The translations under genes and the position numbers were made by a program. A stretch of 64,000 nucleotides of DNA. Source: an uncultured Lutibacter sp. (lineage in GTDB: Bacteria; Bacteroidota; Bacteroidia; Flavobacteriales; Flavobacteriaceae). The notes beneath the pieces were generated by a model. It was not told the DNA's origin and made no database searches. It saw only the letters and a list, made by a program, of their open reading frames with translations. Shown here one piece after another: positions 28,607 through 38,779 of this stretch (position 1 is the stretch's first letter; every line of letters begins with the position of its first letter). The stretch is from contig NZ_CANLZZ010000002.1 of assembly GCF_947495725.1 (NCBI RefSeq), positions 761,315 through 825,314 on the forward strand, given 5' to 3'.

Positions 28607-29586
28607 ATTTTATTTATATTAATATTGTTAGAGTAGTGAATGTTTCCTGTACCGTCTATAATAATACATTCAACTCCTTTTAGTTGATTTATTCTGTTTA
28701 ATCCAACTTCTGTTCCCATAACAAAAATTGAAGTTGCTAGTGCGTCTGCAAGTTCAGCTTTAGGAGCAAAAACGGATGCGCTTATAATATTTATAGCTGG
28801 ATAACCGGTTCTTGGATCAATAATATGTGTGTATCTAATATTGTTAAACGTTACATATTTCTCATAATTACCAGATGTAACAACCGCTTTATTGCTAATT
28901 GGTAAAGTAGCAAATGCAATGTTTTTATTCATAGGGTTGGTAATTGCAACCATCCATTCTTTTCCATTCGGCTGCTTTCCCCAAGTATTCATATCGCCAG
29001 AAGCATTTATAATTCCTGCTTTTACACCTTTTGAAATTAGTAGTTGTTTGGCTTTATCAGCTGCGTAACCCTTTCCAATTCCACCAAAACCGATTTTCAT
29101 TCCTTTTTGTTTTAGAAAAACAGTTTTATTTTCTTTATTGAGAATTATATTCTGAAAACCAACTTTAGCAATAGAGTTTTTAATTTTATTTTCTGAAGGC
29201 ATTGTTTTCATACTGCCATCAAACTTCCATATTTTATCCATAGAAGCGTAACTAATATCAAAAGCTCCGTCAGTTAATTTTGAAATAGCTATGGCACGTT
29301 CAATTAAATAAAATAATTCGTTACTAACTTTAATTGGTTTAATGCCTGCATTTTTATTTATTGCTGAAGTTTCAGAATTAGAATCCCAAGAGGAGATTTT
29401 TTTTTCAATTCGTGTTATTTCAGAAATAGCAGTGTTAATATGCATTGCAGCTTTGGCAGAATCACTTGCTACTACTGTAATATCAAATCTGCTTCCCATC
29501 AATTTTAAGGTGCGTTTTTGAGTGTGCTGTCCTAAAATAACGGTTGAAACTAATAAAGCAATATTTAATAGAAAACATTTTTTCAT
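28603..29586 (-). CDS. apbE: FAD:protein FMN transferase
   Basis: LMGSRFDITVVA, GFGGIGKGYAADKAKQLL, INASGDMNTWG, YTHIIDPRTGYPA. Confidence 0.93.
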   Translation of the reverse strand: MKKCFLLNIALLVSTVILGQHTQKRTLKLMGSRFDITVVASDSAKAAMHINTAISEITRIEKKISSWDSNSETSAINKNAGIKPIKVSNELFYLIERAIAISKLTDGAFDISYASMDKIWKFDGSMKTMPSENKIKNSIAKVGFQNIILNKENKTVFLKQKGMKIGFGGIGKGYAADKAKQLLISKGVKAGIINASGDMNTWGKQPNGKEWMVAITNPMNKNIAFATLPISNKAVVTSGNYEKYVTFNNIRYTHIIDPRTGYPAINIISASVFAPKAELADALATSIFVMGTEVGLNRINQLKGVECIIIDGTGNIHYSNNININKI

Positions 29587-29590
29587 TTCT

Positions 29591-30022
29591 TTAGAACGAA
29601 GAAAGAGTGTTTATATATTCTTTTGGAGTCGTTTTTTTGTAACCTGTATTTCCTAAAACCTTTCCATTTTTATCAAGTACAACAACAAACGGAAAATAAC
29701 CATTTAGATTATATTTTTCCATTAATTCTTTGTTGCTTTTAATTTGAGTTTCTGTGAGTTTGTTTTTCTTTTTTCTTGGAAAATCGGCCCTAAGCATTAC
29801 AAAATTCTTATCGGCATATTTTTTAAATTCTTGTGTACTCCATATTTCTCTATCTAATTTAATACAGGGAGCGCACCAATCTGAACCCTGAAAAACTAAG
29901 ACTATATTTTTATTTTCATTTGCAGAAATTTCTTTGGCTTCCTCCAAATTTGTTAGCCAATTTTGGGAAAACCCAGAAAAAGTAATTAAGACTAAAGCGT
30001 AGCTTAAAAATATTTTTTTCAT
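29591..30022 (-). CDS. Secreted thioredoxin-fold protein
   Basis: Signal peptide; VLVFQGSDWCAPCIKLDREIW (CxxC). Confidence 0.9.
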   Translation of the reverse strand: MKKIFLSYALVLITFSGFSQNWLTNLEEAKEISANENKNIVLVFQGSDWCAPCIKLDREIWSTQEFKKYADKNFVMLRADFPRKKKNKLTETQIKSNKELMEKYNLNGYFPFVVVLDKNGKVLGNTGYKKTTPKEYINTLSSF

Positions 30023-30121
30023 ATAAATGTATTTGTTGCTGAGATAGTTAAATGCTATTTTACCCCGCTTTTATGTTTAAGTAGTGTTATTTAACGAAAA
30101 AAAGATGGGAAAAGTATATTA

Positions 30122-30808
30122 TTAATTACATAAATTCCATATAACTTCATTTGGAGTTGGTGCTGTAATTTCAATTTCTTCTTTACTAACGGGGTGTGTA
30201 AATTTAATTTTACGTGCATGTAAATGTATACTTGCATCTTTATTGCTTCTATTAAAACCGTATTTTAAATCACCTTTAATTGGACAACCAATGGAAGCTA
30301 ATTGACAACGAATTTGATGATGTCTTCCAGTTTCTAAATCAACTTCTAATAAGTGATAATTGTCTAAGGATTTTAGTATTTTATAATGAAGAATTGCTTT
30401 TTTACTTCCTTCAATTTCAGAAGAATATGAAGTTGACTTATTGTTCTTTGGGTTCTTTCTTAAATATCCAATTAAAGTGTCTTGTTTCTTTTTTGGTTTC
30501 TGTTTTACAATGGCCCAATATGTTTTGTTAACAGTTTTATCGCGCAGCATTTTATTAAATCGTTCAAGCGATTTTGAAGTGCGAGCAAAAACTATAATTC
30601 CCGTTGTTGGTCGGTCCAATCGATGTACAACACCTAAAAAAACATTTCCAGGTTTGTTGTATTTGTTTTTTATGTATTCTTTAACAATTTCACTTAAAGG
30701 TTTGTCTCCAGTTTTATCGCCTTGAACAATATCTCCAGATTGTTTATTTACAACTATAAGATGATTATCTTCAAATAAGATGTTTAAGTTAGTTGCAGTT
30801 GAAGCCAT
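30122..30808 (-). CDS. RluA-family 23S rRNA/tRNA pseudouridine synthase
   Basis: VVHRLDRPTTGIIVFARTSKS; TGRHHQIRCQLASIGCPIKGD. Confidence 0.92.
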   Translation of the reverse strand: MASTATNLNILFEDNHLIVVNKQSGDIVQGDKTGDKPLSEIVKEYIKNKYNKPGNVFLGVVHRLDRPTTGIIVFARTSKSLERFNKMLRDKTVNKTYWAIVKQKPKKKQDTLIGYLRKNPKNNKSTSYSSEIEGSKKAILHYKILKSLDNYHLLEVDLETGRHHQIRCQLASIGCPIKGDLKYGFNRSNKDASIHLHARKIKFTHPVSKEEIEITAPTPNEVIWNLCN

Positions 30809-30809
30809 T

Positions 30810-31421
30810 TTAAGAATTTAAATCTAAACCAGCGTTTATTTCATCAATATAATTAAGTAAATCTTCTTTTCCATTCGATGAAGTTGCAGAGGTAATAAAA
30901 TATTTAGGCATTTCCTCCCAAACTGTACTGGTCATTATTTTTACATAGTTTTTTATGTTTCTATTTAGTTCAGAAATTTTCAACTTATCAGATTTTGTAA
31001 AAATAATACAAAAAGGAATTTCATTTTCGCCTAAAAACTCCATAAATTCCAAATCTATTTTTTGTGGTTCATGTCTGCAATCGACAAGTATAAAAGAGCA
31101 AATTAATTGTTCCCTTTGTAAAAAATAATTCTTTATAAAACTTTGAAATGTTTTTTTTACGCTTTTAGAAACTTTAGCATAACCGTAACCTGGTAAATCT
31201 ACTAAAAACCAATTATTATTAATTTTAAAATGGTTTATAAGTTGTGTTTTACCGGGTCTTCCAGATGTTTTTGCTAACTTATTTTGTCCTGTTAGCATAT
31301 TTATTAAAGAAGACTTCCCAACATTTGAACGTCCAATAAAAGCATACTCAGGTATTCTTTCTTTTGGGCATTTTGCCACGTCGGAATTGCTAATTACAAA
31401 ACTAGCGGTATTTATTTTCAT
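30810..31421 (-). CDS. engB: Ribosome biogenesis GTPase YihA/YsxC
   Basis: FIGRSNVGKSSLINMLTGQ, DLPGYGYAKVS, TKSDK. Confidence 0.95.
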   Translation of the reverse strand: MKINTASFVISNSDVAKCPKERIPEYAFIGRSNVGKSSLINMLTGQNKLAKTSGRPGKTQLINHFKINNNWFLVDLPGYGYAKVSKSVKKTFQSFIKNYFLQREQLICSFILVDCRHEPQKIDLEFMEFLGENEIPFCIIFTKSDKLKISELNRNIKNYVKIMTSTVWEEMPKYFITSATSSNGKEDLLNYIDEINAGLDLNS

Positions 31422-31424
31422 TGT

Positions 31425-32189
31425 TTAAAGATTTCGCTCTTTTAACCAGTTCTGAAGAATTTTATTAAACTCTTCTGGATGTTCCATCATTGGAACATGT
31501 CCACATTTATCAATCCAAAATAAATTTGCATCTGGTAAAAGTTTTTCAAAGTCAATTGCAACTTCAGGAGGTGTTACCGAATCATTTTTACCCCAAATAA
31601 TGCAAGTTGGAACATTCATATCAGCTAAATCATTAGCCATATTATGTCTTATGGCACTTTTTGCAATGGCAAGTGTTCTAATAACTTTATGCCTGTCATT
31701 TACAGTGCTAAATACTTCGTCAACCATTTCTTTTGATGCAACTTGTGGATCGTAAAATACTTCTTGAGTTTTGGTTTCAATATATTCAAAGTTACTTCGC
31801 TTAGGAAACGTATCTCCCATAGATTTTTCATATAAGCCAGAGCTACCTGCAAGGACTAATCCCGCAACATTTTTCAAATTTAGTTTTGTAAAGTACAGAG
31901 CAATATGGCCACCTAATGAGTTTCCTAGAAGAATTGCTTTTTCAATTTTCTTGAACTCCATAAATTCTTTTAAAAACTTAGATAAGTTTCTAACATTTGT
32001 TTTTAAAAGAGGAAGCGTATAAATTGGAAGTTCAGGTATAATTACTTTGTAACCATTTTTTGAAAAATGATCTAATACACTATCAAAATTACTTAAGGTA
32101 CCCATTAAGCCATGCAGCAATATTATTGGCTGTCCTTCACCGGCTTCAATGTAACTGAATTTCCCTTCTTTTTTAAGATTACTGCTCAT
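31425..32189 (-). CDS. Alpha/beta hydrolase
   Basis: LLHGLMGTLSNFD oxyanion region, LLGNSLGGHIAL nucleophile elbow, C-terminal His (DKCGHVPMMEHPEEF). Confidence 0.9.
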   Translation of the reverse strand: MSSNLKKEGKFSYIEAGEGQPIILLHGLMGTLSNFDSVLDHFSKNGYKVIIPELPIYTLPLLKTNVRNLSKFLKEFMEFKKIEKAILLGNSLGGHIALYFTKLNLKNVAGLVLAGSSGLYEKSMGDTFPKRSNFEYIETKTQEVFYDPQVASKEMVDEVFSTVNDRHKVIRTLAIAKSAIRHNMANDLADMNVPTCIIWGKNDSVTPPEVAIDFEKLLPDANLFWIDKCGHVPMMEHPEEFNKILQNWLKERNL

Positions 32190-32316
32190 TAAATTTTAAA
32201 TTTTAAGCTTAGTGCAAAGGTAACTTTTTTTTCCAAAATACGACTTTTTTATCAATGTCTGAAATTAATTATTTAAAAACCTGGAAGTCAAAAAAATAAC
32301 TATGAAATGGTATTGT

Positions 32317-32362
32317 GTGGTAAAAGTTATTAACAAAGTGGGTAAAAGTGGTTAAATGTGGG
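32317..32362 (+). promoter_or_regulatory. MraZ-box direct-repeat array
   Basis: GTGG(T/G) at 32317, 32338, 32348 and 32358; the last three are exactly 10 bp apart. Confidence 0.75.
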
Positions 32363-32372
32363 AAAAAATTTA

Positions 32373-32380
32373 TATTTTTG
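32373..32380 (+). promoter_or_regulatory. -7 element of the mraZ promoter
   Basis: TATTTTTG (TAnnTTTG consensus) 20 bp before the mraZ ATG, just downstream of the MraZ boxes. Confidence 0.55.
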
Positions 32381-32399
32381 AATTCATACTGAAACTATT

Positions 32400-32876
32400 A
32401 TGGTAAATCTAATTGGAACATACGAAGGTAAAGCAGATGCTAAGGGCAGAATGCTTTTATCGGCTGCTTTAAAAAAGCAGTTGGCTCCGGTTTTGCAAGA
32501 TGGTTTTGTGATCAAACGTTCTGTGTTTCAGCCTTGTTTGGAATTGTATCCAATGTCTGAGTGGAATATTTTAATGGCAAAGGTAAACAAGTTAAATAGG
32601 TTTGTGAAAAAAAATAATGACTTTATTAGAAGGTTTACTGCAGGTGTTAAAGTTGTAGAATTGGATGCTTCTGGAAGGTTATTAATTCCGAAAGATTTAC
32701 AAGCATTTGCTGGTATTTCTAAAAATGTAGTTTTATCAACAGCGGTAAACATTGTTGAGATTTGGGATAAGGATAATTATGAAAATGTTATAGATAACTC
32801 AACTGATGATTTTGCCGATTTGGCGGAAGAAGTAATGGGTAATGAATCTGAAATTGATGTAAATGGAATATCATAA
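32400..32876 (+). CDS. mraZ: Transcriptional regulator MraZ
   Basis: GTYEGKADAKGRMLLSAALKKQL; ELDASGRLLIPKDLQAFAGI; start of dcw cluster. Confidence 0.96.
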   Translation: MVNLIGTYEGKADAKGRMLLSAALKKQLAPVLQDGFVIKRSVFQPCLELYPMSEWNILMAKVNKLNRFVKKNNDFIRRFTAGVKVVELDASGRLLIPKDLQAFAGISKNVVLSTAVNIVEIWDKDNYENVIDNSTDDFADLAEEVMGNESEIDVNGIS

Positions 32877-33759
32877 TCCAGTATTATTGAAAGAAAGTGT
32901 TGATGGTTTAAATATTAAACCAAACGGAGTGTATGTAGATGTTACATTTGGTGGTGGTGGTCACTCTAGAGAGATTTTGAGTAGGCTTGGTGAAGAAGGT
33001 AGATTGTTTGCTTTTGATCAGGACGAAGATGCGCAAAGAAATAAAATTGAAGATTCAAGATTTACCTTAATTCCTCAAAATTTCAGATTTATAAAAAGGT
33101 ATTTAAGGTTTTATGGAGTTAAAAAGGTTGATGGAATATTAGCTGATTTAGGTGTTTCCTCTCATCAATTTGATGAGGCTGAAAGAGGTTTTTCAACAAG
33201 GTTTGATGCAGATTTGGATATGAGAATGAATCAATCTGGTAAGTTATCGGCTTTTGAAGTTATTAACAATTACACGGAAGAGCAAATTAGTGCAATTCTG
33301 TTTCAATACAGTGAAATGAGAAATGCCCGTGCTATTGCTAAAAAAATTGTTGAAGCGAGAGATGAAAAAGAAATAAAAACAAGTTTTGAGTTAAAAGAGG
33401 TGTTAAGCCAATTTGTTCCGAAAGCTGTTGAGCATAAAATTTTAGCTCAAATATTCCAAGGAATTAGAATAGAGGTAAATCAAGAAATAGAAGTCTTAAA
33501 AGAGTTTTTACTTCAGGTGCCTGAATTATTAAATGAGCAAGGAAGGTTGAGTGTAATTTCATATCACTCCCTTGAAGATAGGCTTGTAAAGCGTTTTATT
33601 AGAAGTGGTTTGTTTGAAGGTGATCCAGAGAAGGATATGTTTGGGAATGTGGATGTGCCTATGAAAAAGGTGGGTAAATTGATTATTCCAAAAGCAGCAG
33701 AGGTAAAGTTAAATAATAGAGCTAGAAGTGCAAAACTTAGAATAGCAACTGTTGTATAA
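32863..33759 (+). CDS. rsmH: 16S rRNA (cytosine(1402)-N(4))-methyltransferase
   Basis: HNPVLLKESVDGL, DVTFGGGGHSREIL, DLGVSSHQFDEAERGFS. Confidence 0.96.
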   Translation: MEYHNPVLLKESVDGLNIKPNGVYVDVTFGGGGHSREILSRLGEEGRLFAFDQDEDAQRNKIEDSRFTLIPQNFRFIKRYLRFYGVKKVDGILADLGVSSHQFDEAERGFSTRFDADLDMRMNQSGKLSAFEVINNYTEEQISAILFQYSEMRNARAIAKKIVEARDEKEIKTSFELKEVLSQFVPKAVEHKILAQIFQGIRIEVNQEIEVLKEFLLQVPELLNEQGRLSVISYHSLEDRLVKRFIRSGLFEGDPEKDMFGNVDVPMKKVGKLIIPKAAEVKLNNRARSAKLRIATVV

Positions 33760-34088
33760 TGTCAATAATTAAAACGAGCATATATAATTTATTGAAAGGT
33801 GAATTTTTAATAAGTAAAGATTCATTTAAGAATTGGAGATTTATCTTATTCGTAGTTGGCTTAATGTTAATGATGATTGCGAGTTCTCATAGTTCGGATA
33901 AAAAAGTGATGCAAATTGCGAAGCTTAAAAATGAGTTGAAAGAGTTAAGAGCAGAGTTTCTTGATACTAGGTCAATTTCAATGAAAATGAGATTAGAATC
34001 AACGGTTAGGGGTAAGGTTTTAGAATCAGGTATTAAACCTAGTGAAAAACCTCCACAAGTAATAAAAGTAATTACAAGTAAAAAATAG
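33759..34088 (+). CDS. ftsL: FtsL-like cell division protein
   Basis: 109 aa, single TM helix, position between rsmH and ftsI. Confidence 0.75.
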   Translation: MSIIKTSIYNLLKGEFLISKDSFKNWRFILFVVGLMLMMIASSHSSDKKVMQIAKLKNELKELRAEFLDTRSISMKMRLESTVRGKVLESGIKPSEKPPQVIKVITSKK

Positions 34089-34092
34089 AAAG

Positions 34093-36084
34093 TTGGGAGT
34101 AACTAAAAAAGGTATTTTAAATAAATTGTACGTGGTGTGTTTTTGCATTGCGCTTTTTTTAGTTGCAATAATTTTAAGACTTACTAATATTCAATTTTCT
34201 GAAGGAGATAAATATAGAAATCTTTCTGAAAAATTAACTTTAAGGAATGACACCATATATGCAAATAGAGGTAGTGTTTTTGCGGCGGACGGTAGTTTAT
34301 TGGCTACTTCAATGTCTCAATATGAAATTCGAATGGATGCTTATACTGTTGATGGTGAAGTTTTTGAGAAGAATATAAGAAGTTTATCCAATGAGTTAGC
34401 AAAAATGCTAGGTAATTCTAGTGCAGCTTGGGAGCGCAAAATTAGAAAAGCAAGAAATTCAAAAAATAGGTATTTGTTTATTGCCAGGAAATTGGGGTAT
34501 TCTGAGTATATAAAAATAAAAAGTTTTCCAATTTTTAATTTGGGAATGTATAAAGGTGGTTTTATTGCGGAGCAGTCTACAGTTAGAGCGCATCCATTAG
34601 GAAAGGTTGCAGAAAGAACTATTGGCTATGATGATTATAGAGGTGCTCCTGGAATTGAAGGTGCTTATAGAAAATTTTTGATAGGGAAGAATGGGTTAAG
34701 AATGAAGCAAAAAATTGCAAAAGGACAATGGAAACCTATTAATGATAGAAATGAAAAAGAGCCAATCAATGGTAAAGATATTGTTACTACAATTGATGTT
34801 AATATACAAGATATAGCTCATCATTCGTTATTGAGACAGTTAGAATATTACAACGCCGAGCACGGTTGCGTTGTTGTTATGGAAACTAAAACGGGTGAGA
34901 TTAAGGCTATTTCAAACTTAGGAAGAAGCAGCGAGGGAAAGTATTACGAAAAACGAAATTATGCTGTATATGAATCTCACGAACCGGGTTCAGCATTTAA
35001 ATTAATGTCTATGGTTGCAGCTTTGGAGGCTAAAGTAATTGATACAAGTACTATTGTAGATACAGGTAATGGAAGGTATAGGTTGTATGGAAGGTATATT
35101 AATGATTCTAAGAGAGGTGGTTATGGTAAAATTTCAGCTGCAAGAGCTTTGGAGGTGTCTTCAAATATTGCTTTTGCGCGGTTAATAGAAGAAAATTTTG
35201 GCGAAAAACCAGAGAGATTTATTAATTCATTGTATGCAATGAATTTAAATGAGAAATTAGGTTTGCCAATAAAAGGAGAGGGAGAGCCATTGATTCCAGG
35301 CCCTAATCATAGTTTATGGAGTAAAAATGCATTGCCTTCTATTGCGTATGGATATAATTTAAAATTAACTCCGTTGCAAACCTTAACTTTTTATAACGCT
35401 ATTGCAAATAATGGTGAAATGGTTAAGCCAAGATTTGTTAAAGAAATTAGATCGTGGAATAAACATGTTAAATCTTTTGATAAAGAAGTTATCAATAAGT
35501 CTATTTGCTCAAAAGAGACTGTTAGTAAGATACAAGAGATTTTAAAAAATGTTGTTTATAGGGGTACTGGTAGAAAGTTGTATTCAGAAGATTTTTCAAT
35601 GGCAGGTAAAACAGGGACAGCACGTGTTGAGTATGGAAATTATTCCGAATGGCTTAAAGATAAAAAATACATTTCATCGTTTACTGGATATTTTCCTGCT
35701 GAAAGCCCTAAGTATTCTTGCATTGTGGTGATTCATAAACCAGATACCAAAACTGGATTTTATGGTGCAGATGTTTCTGGACCTGTTTTTAAAGATATAG
35801 CTCAGAAAATATATTCAAACAATCATATAATTAATAAGATTGATAACGTTGCGCCTAATTTTGAAAGTGTAAAATCAAACTTTGAGGCATATTATGCAAA
35901 ATCTAATAAAGAATTTAATTCAATCCCAAATGTAAAAGGAATGGCGGCTATGGACGCCATTTCTTTACTTGAAAATATGGGTTTAAAAGTCAATTTTTCA
36001 GGAGTTGGAAAAGTGGTAGAACAATCTCAAAAAGAGGGTGAAAAATTAGTAAAAGGATCAACAATAGTAATAAAGTTATCTTAA
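34093..36084 (+). CDS. ftsI: Penicillin-binding protein (FtsI/PBP3 type) with C-terminal PASTA domain, TTG start
   Basis: EPGSAFKLMSMVAAL (SxxK), SSN, AGKTGTARVE (KTG); C-terminal IPNVKGMAAMDAISLLENMGLKV PASTA. Confidence 0.94.
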   Translation: MGVTKKGILNKLYVVCFCIALFLVAIILRLTNIQFSEGDKYRNLSEKLTLRNDTIYANRGSVFAADGSLLATSMSQYEIRMDAYTVDGEVFEKNIRSLSNELAKMLGNSSAAWERKIRKARNSKNRYLFIARKLGYSEYIKIKSFPIFNLGMYKGGFIAEQSTVRAHPLGKVAERTIGYDDYRGAPGIEGAYRKFLIGKNGLRMKQKIAKGQWKPINDRNEKEPINGKDIVTTIDVNIQDIAHHSLLRQLEYYNAEHGCVVVMETKTGEIKAISNLGRSSEGKYYEKRNYAVYESHEPGSAFKLMSMVAALEAKVIDTSTIVDTGNGRYRLYGRYINDSKRGGYGKISAARALEVSSNIAFARLIEENFGEKPERFINSLYAMNLNEKLGLPIKGEGEPLIPGPNHSLWSKNALPSIAYGYNLKLTPLQTLTFYNAIANNGEMVKPRFVKEIRSWNKHVKSFDKEVINKSICSKETVSKIQEILKNVVYRGTGRKLYSEDFSMAGKTGTARVEYGNYSEWLKDKKYISSFTGYFPAESPKYSCIVVIHKPDTKTGFYGADVSGPVFKDIAQKIYSNNHIINKIDNVAPNFESVKSNFEAYYAKSNKEFNSIPNVKGMAAMDAISLLENMGLKVNFSGVGKVVEQSQKEGEKLVKGSTIVIKLS

Positions 36085-37548
36085 TTGAAAATAGTTAAAG
36101 ACATATTATATAAGGTTTCAATTAAAGCGGTGCACGGCAGCACGGATAGAGCTTTTAATGAAATCCAATTCGACTCTCGAAAGGTGGGTAACAATGATTT
36201 GTTTCTTGCTCAAAAAGGTGTTGTTTTTGATGGGCATAAATTTATTGAAAAGGCAATAGAGTTAGGTGCAAATACTATTGTTTGTGAAGTTTTACCTGAG
36301 AATATTAATAAAAACATAGTTTATATTCAAGTTAAAGATTCTGATGAAGCACTAGCTATTATGGCTTCTAATTTTTATGATAATCCTTCTGCTAATTTAA
36401 CATTGGTTGGGGTTACTGGTACAAATGGAAAAACTACAATTGCTACTTTATTATATAATTTATTTCAAAAAGCAGGATATAAAGTTGGTCTTTTGTCTAC
36501 AGTAAAAGTTTTAGTAGATAAATTACAATTTGAGGCCACACATACTACACCAAATTCGTTGGTTATTAATAGGTATTTAAAACAGATGGTAGAAACTGGT
36601 GTGGATTACTGTTTTATGGAGGTTAGTTCACATGGTATTCATCAAAAAAGAACTGAAGGATTAAAATTTAACGGAGGTGTCTTTACAAATTTAACACATG
36701 ACCATTTAGATTATCATAATTCTTTTAAGGAGTATAGAGACGTAAAAAAATCATTTTTTGATAATTTATCTAAAGATGCATTTGCGCTTGTAAATGTTGA
36801 TGATAAAAATGGTTCGGTTATGGTCCAAAACTCATCAGCCAAAAAGTATACATATGCTCAAAAAACAATGGCCGATTTTAAAGTTAGGATTCTTGAAAAT
36901 CAATTTTCTGGATTGCTATTAAGTATAAATAATAATGAAGTTTGGACAAAGCTTATAGGGAGTTTTAACGCATATAACTTGGTGGCAGTTTTTGGGGTTT
37001 CTCAAATTTTAGGATTGGAGGAAGTAGAAGCATTAAGAATTATAAGTGAGTTAGAGAATGTAAGTGGTAGGTTTCAACATTTTATTTCAGAAGAAGGTGT
37101 AACAGCAATAATTGATTATGCACATACACCAGACGCTTTAAAAAATGTGTTAGAAACAATAAATGATATTAGAACCGGAAACGAACAAGTTATTACCGTT
37201 GTGGGATGCGGTGGAGATCGAGATAAAGCTAAACGTCCTATTATGGGACGTATAGCATCTCAATTAAGTTCTCAAGTTGTATTTACTTCAGATAATCCTA
37301 GGTCTGAAGATCCTCAAGTGATATTAAATGAAATAGAAGTGGGAGTTGATGCTGAAAATTATAAGAAAACCCTAACAGTATTAGATAGAGAGCAAGCTAT
37401 AAAAACTGCTGCTAAACTAGCTAAAAGAGGTGATATTATTTTAATTGCTGGTAAAGGGCACGAAACATATCAAGAAGTAAAAGGAATTCGTTCAAATTTT
37501 GACGATTTTGAAAAGGTATCACAATTTTTAAATGCTATAGAAAAATAA
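36085..37548 (+). CDS. murE: UDP-MurNAc-tripeptide synthetase (TTG start)
   Basis: [38 protein letters not shown] (meso-DAP-type motif). Confidence 0.96.
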   Translation: MKIVKDILYKVSIKAVHGSTDRAFNEIQFDSRKVGNNDLFLAQKGVVFDGHKFIEKAIELGANTIVCEVLPENINKNIVYIQVKDSDEALAIMASNFYDNPSANLTLVGVTGTNGKTTIATLLYNLFQKAGYKVGLLSTVKVLVDKLQFEATHTTPNSLVINRYLKQMVETGVDYCFMEVSSHGIHQKRTEGLKFNGGVFTNLTHDHLDYHNSFKEYRDVKKSFFDNLSKDAFALVNVDDKNGSVMVQNSSAKKYTYAQKTMADFKVRILENQFSGLLLSINNNEVWTKLIGSFNAYNLVAVFGVSQILGLEEVEALRIISELENVSGRFQHFISEEGVTAIIDYAHTPDALKNVLETINDIRTGNEQVITVVGCGGDRDKAKRPIMGRIASQLSSQVVFTSDNPRSEDPQVILNEIEVGVDAENYKKTLTVLDREQAIKTAAKLAKRGDIILIAGKGHETYQEVKGIRSNFDDFEKVSQFLNAIEK

Positions 37549-37552
37549 AGAG

Positions 37553-38779
37553 ATGTTATATTATTTATTTGATTTTTTAGAAAGACAGTACGATTTAGCA
37601 GGAGCAGGATTGTTTCAGTATATCTCTTTTCGTTCAGCGTTGGCTTTTATTGGATCTTTGTTAATTTCTACTATATATGGAAAACAGATAATTAGTTTTT
37701 TACAGCGTAAGCAAGTTGGTGAGTCTGTAAGAGATTTAGGGTTAGATGGTCAAGTTGAAAAAGCAGGAACTCCTACAATGGGTGGAGTTATCATTATTCT
37801 GGCAACTTTAATTCCGGTATTATTATTATCTAAATTAGATAATGTTTATATCATAATTTTATTAGTTACAACAGTTTGGATGGGGGCTATTGGATTTGTA
37901 GATGATTATATAAAAATATTCAAGAAAAATAAAGATGGTTTAAAAGGAAGGTTTAAAGTGTTGGGTCAAGTAACTCTTGGATTGTTTGTAGGAGCTATGT
38001 TATTTTTTCATCCAGATGTAACAATGAAGGAAAAACTACCAGAAAAATTGCAATATGTTACAGAAGAAGGTGTTCCAGTTTTATTTGGAGAGGCTGAGAA
38101 ATCGACTAAAACAACCATTCCGTTTTTAAAAAATAACGAACTCGATTATGCAGCAGCTTTTGATTGGATTGGAGATGGTTTAAGAGATTATGCTTGGTTG
38201 TTATTTATACCAATTGTAATATTTATTATAACAGCGGTTTCAAATGGAGCAAATTTAACTGATGGAATAGATGGTTTGGCGGCTGGGACTTCAGCAATAA
38301 TTGTGCTCACTTTGGGGATTTTTGCTTGGGTGTCTGGAAATATCATTTTTGCAGATTATTTAGATGTTATGTATATACCAAACTCTGGAGAAATGACCAT
38401 TTTTATTGCGGGTTTTGTAGGTGCTTTAGTTGGGTTTTTATGGTATAATACGTATCCGGCACAAGTGTTTATGGGTGATACCGGAAGTTTAACAATAGGA
38501 GGAATAATTGCAGTATTGGCCATATCGGTTAGAAAAGAGTTGTTAATTCCAATTTTGGCAGGAATATTTTTAATTGAAAATTTATCTGTGATTATGCAAG
38601 TAAGTTATTTTAAATATACAAAAAAAAGATTTGGTGAAGGAAGGCGAATTTTTAAAATGTCACCGTTACATCATCATTATCAAAAATCGGGCTATCATGA
38701 GAGTAAAATTGTAACTCGATTTTGGATTGTTGGTATTATGTTGGCTGTGTTTACAATAGTAACATTAAAGTTGAGATAA
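37553..38779 (+). CDS. mraY: Phospho-MurNAc-pentapeptide transferase
   Basis: [54 protein letters not shown]. Confidence 0.97.
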   Translation: MLYYLFDFLERQYDLAGAGLFQYISFRSALAFIGSLLISTIYGKQIISFLQRKQVGESVRDLGLDGQVEKAGTPTMGGVIIILATLIPVLLLSKLDNVYIIILLVTTVWMGAIGFVDDYIKIFKKNKDGLKGRFKVLGQVTLGLFVGAMLFFHPDVTMKEKLPEKLQYVTEEGVPVLFGEAEKSTKTTIPFLKNNELDYAAAFDWIGDGLRDYAWLLFIPIVIFIITAVSNGANLTDGIDGLAAGTSAIIVLTLGIFAWVSGNIIFADYLDVMYIPNSGEMTIFIAGFVGALVGFLWYNTYPAQVFMGDTGSLTIGGIIAVLAISVRKELLIPILAGIFLIENLSVIMQVSYFKYTKKRFGEGRRIFKMSPLHHHYQKSGYHESKIVTRFWIVGIMLAVFTIVTLKLR

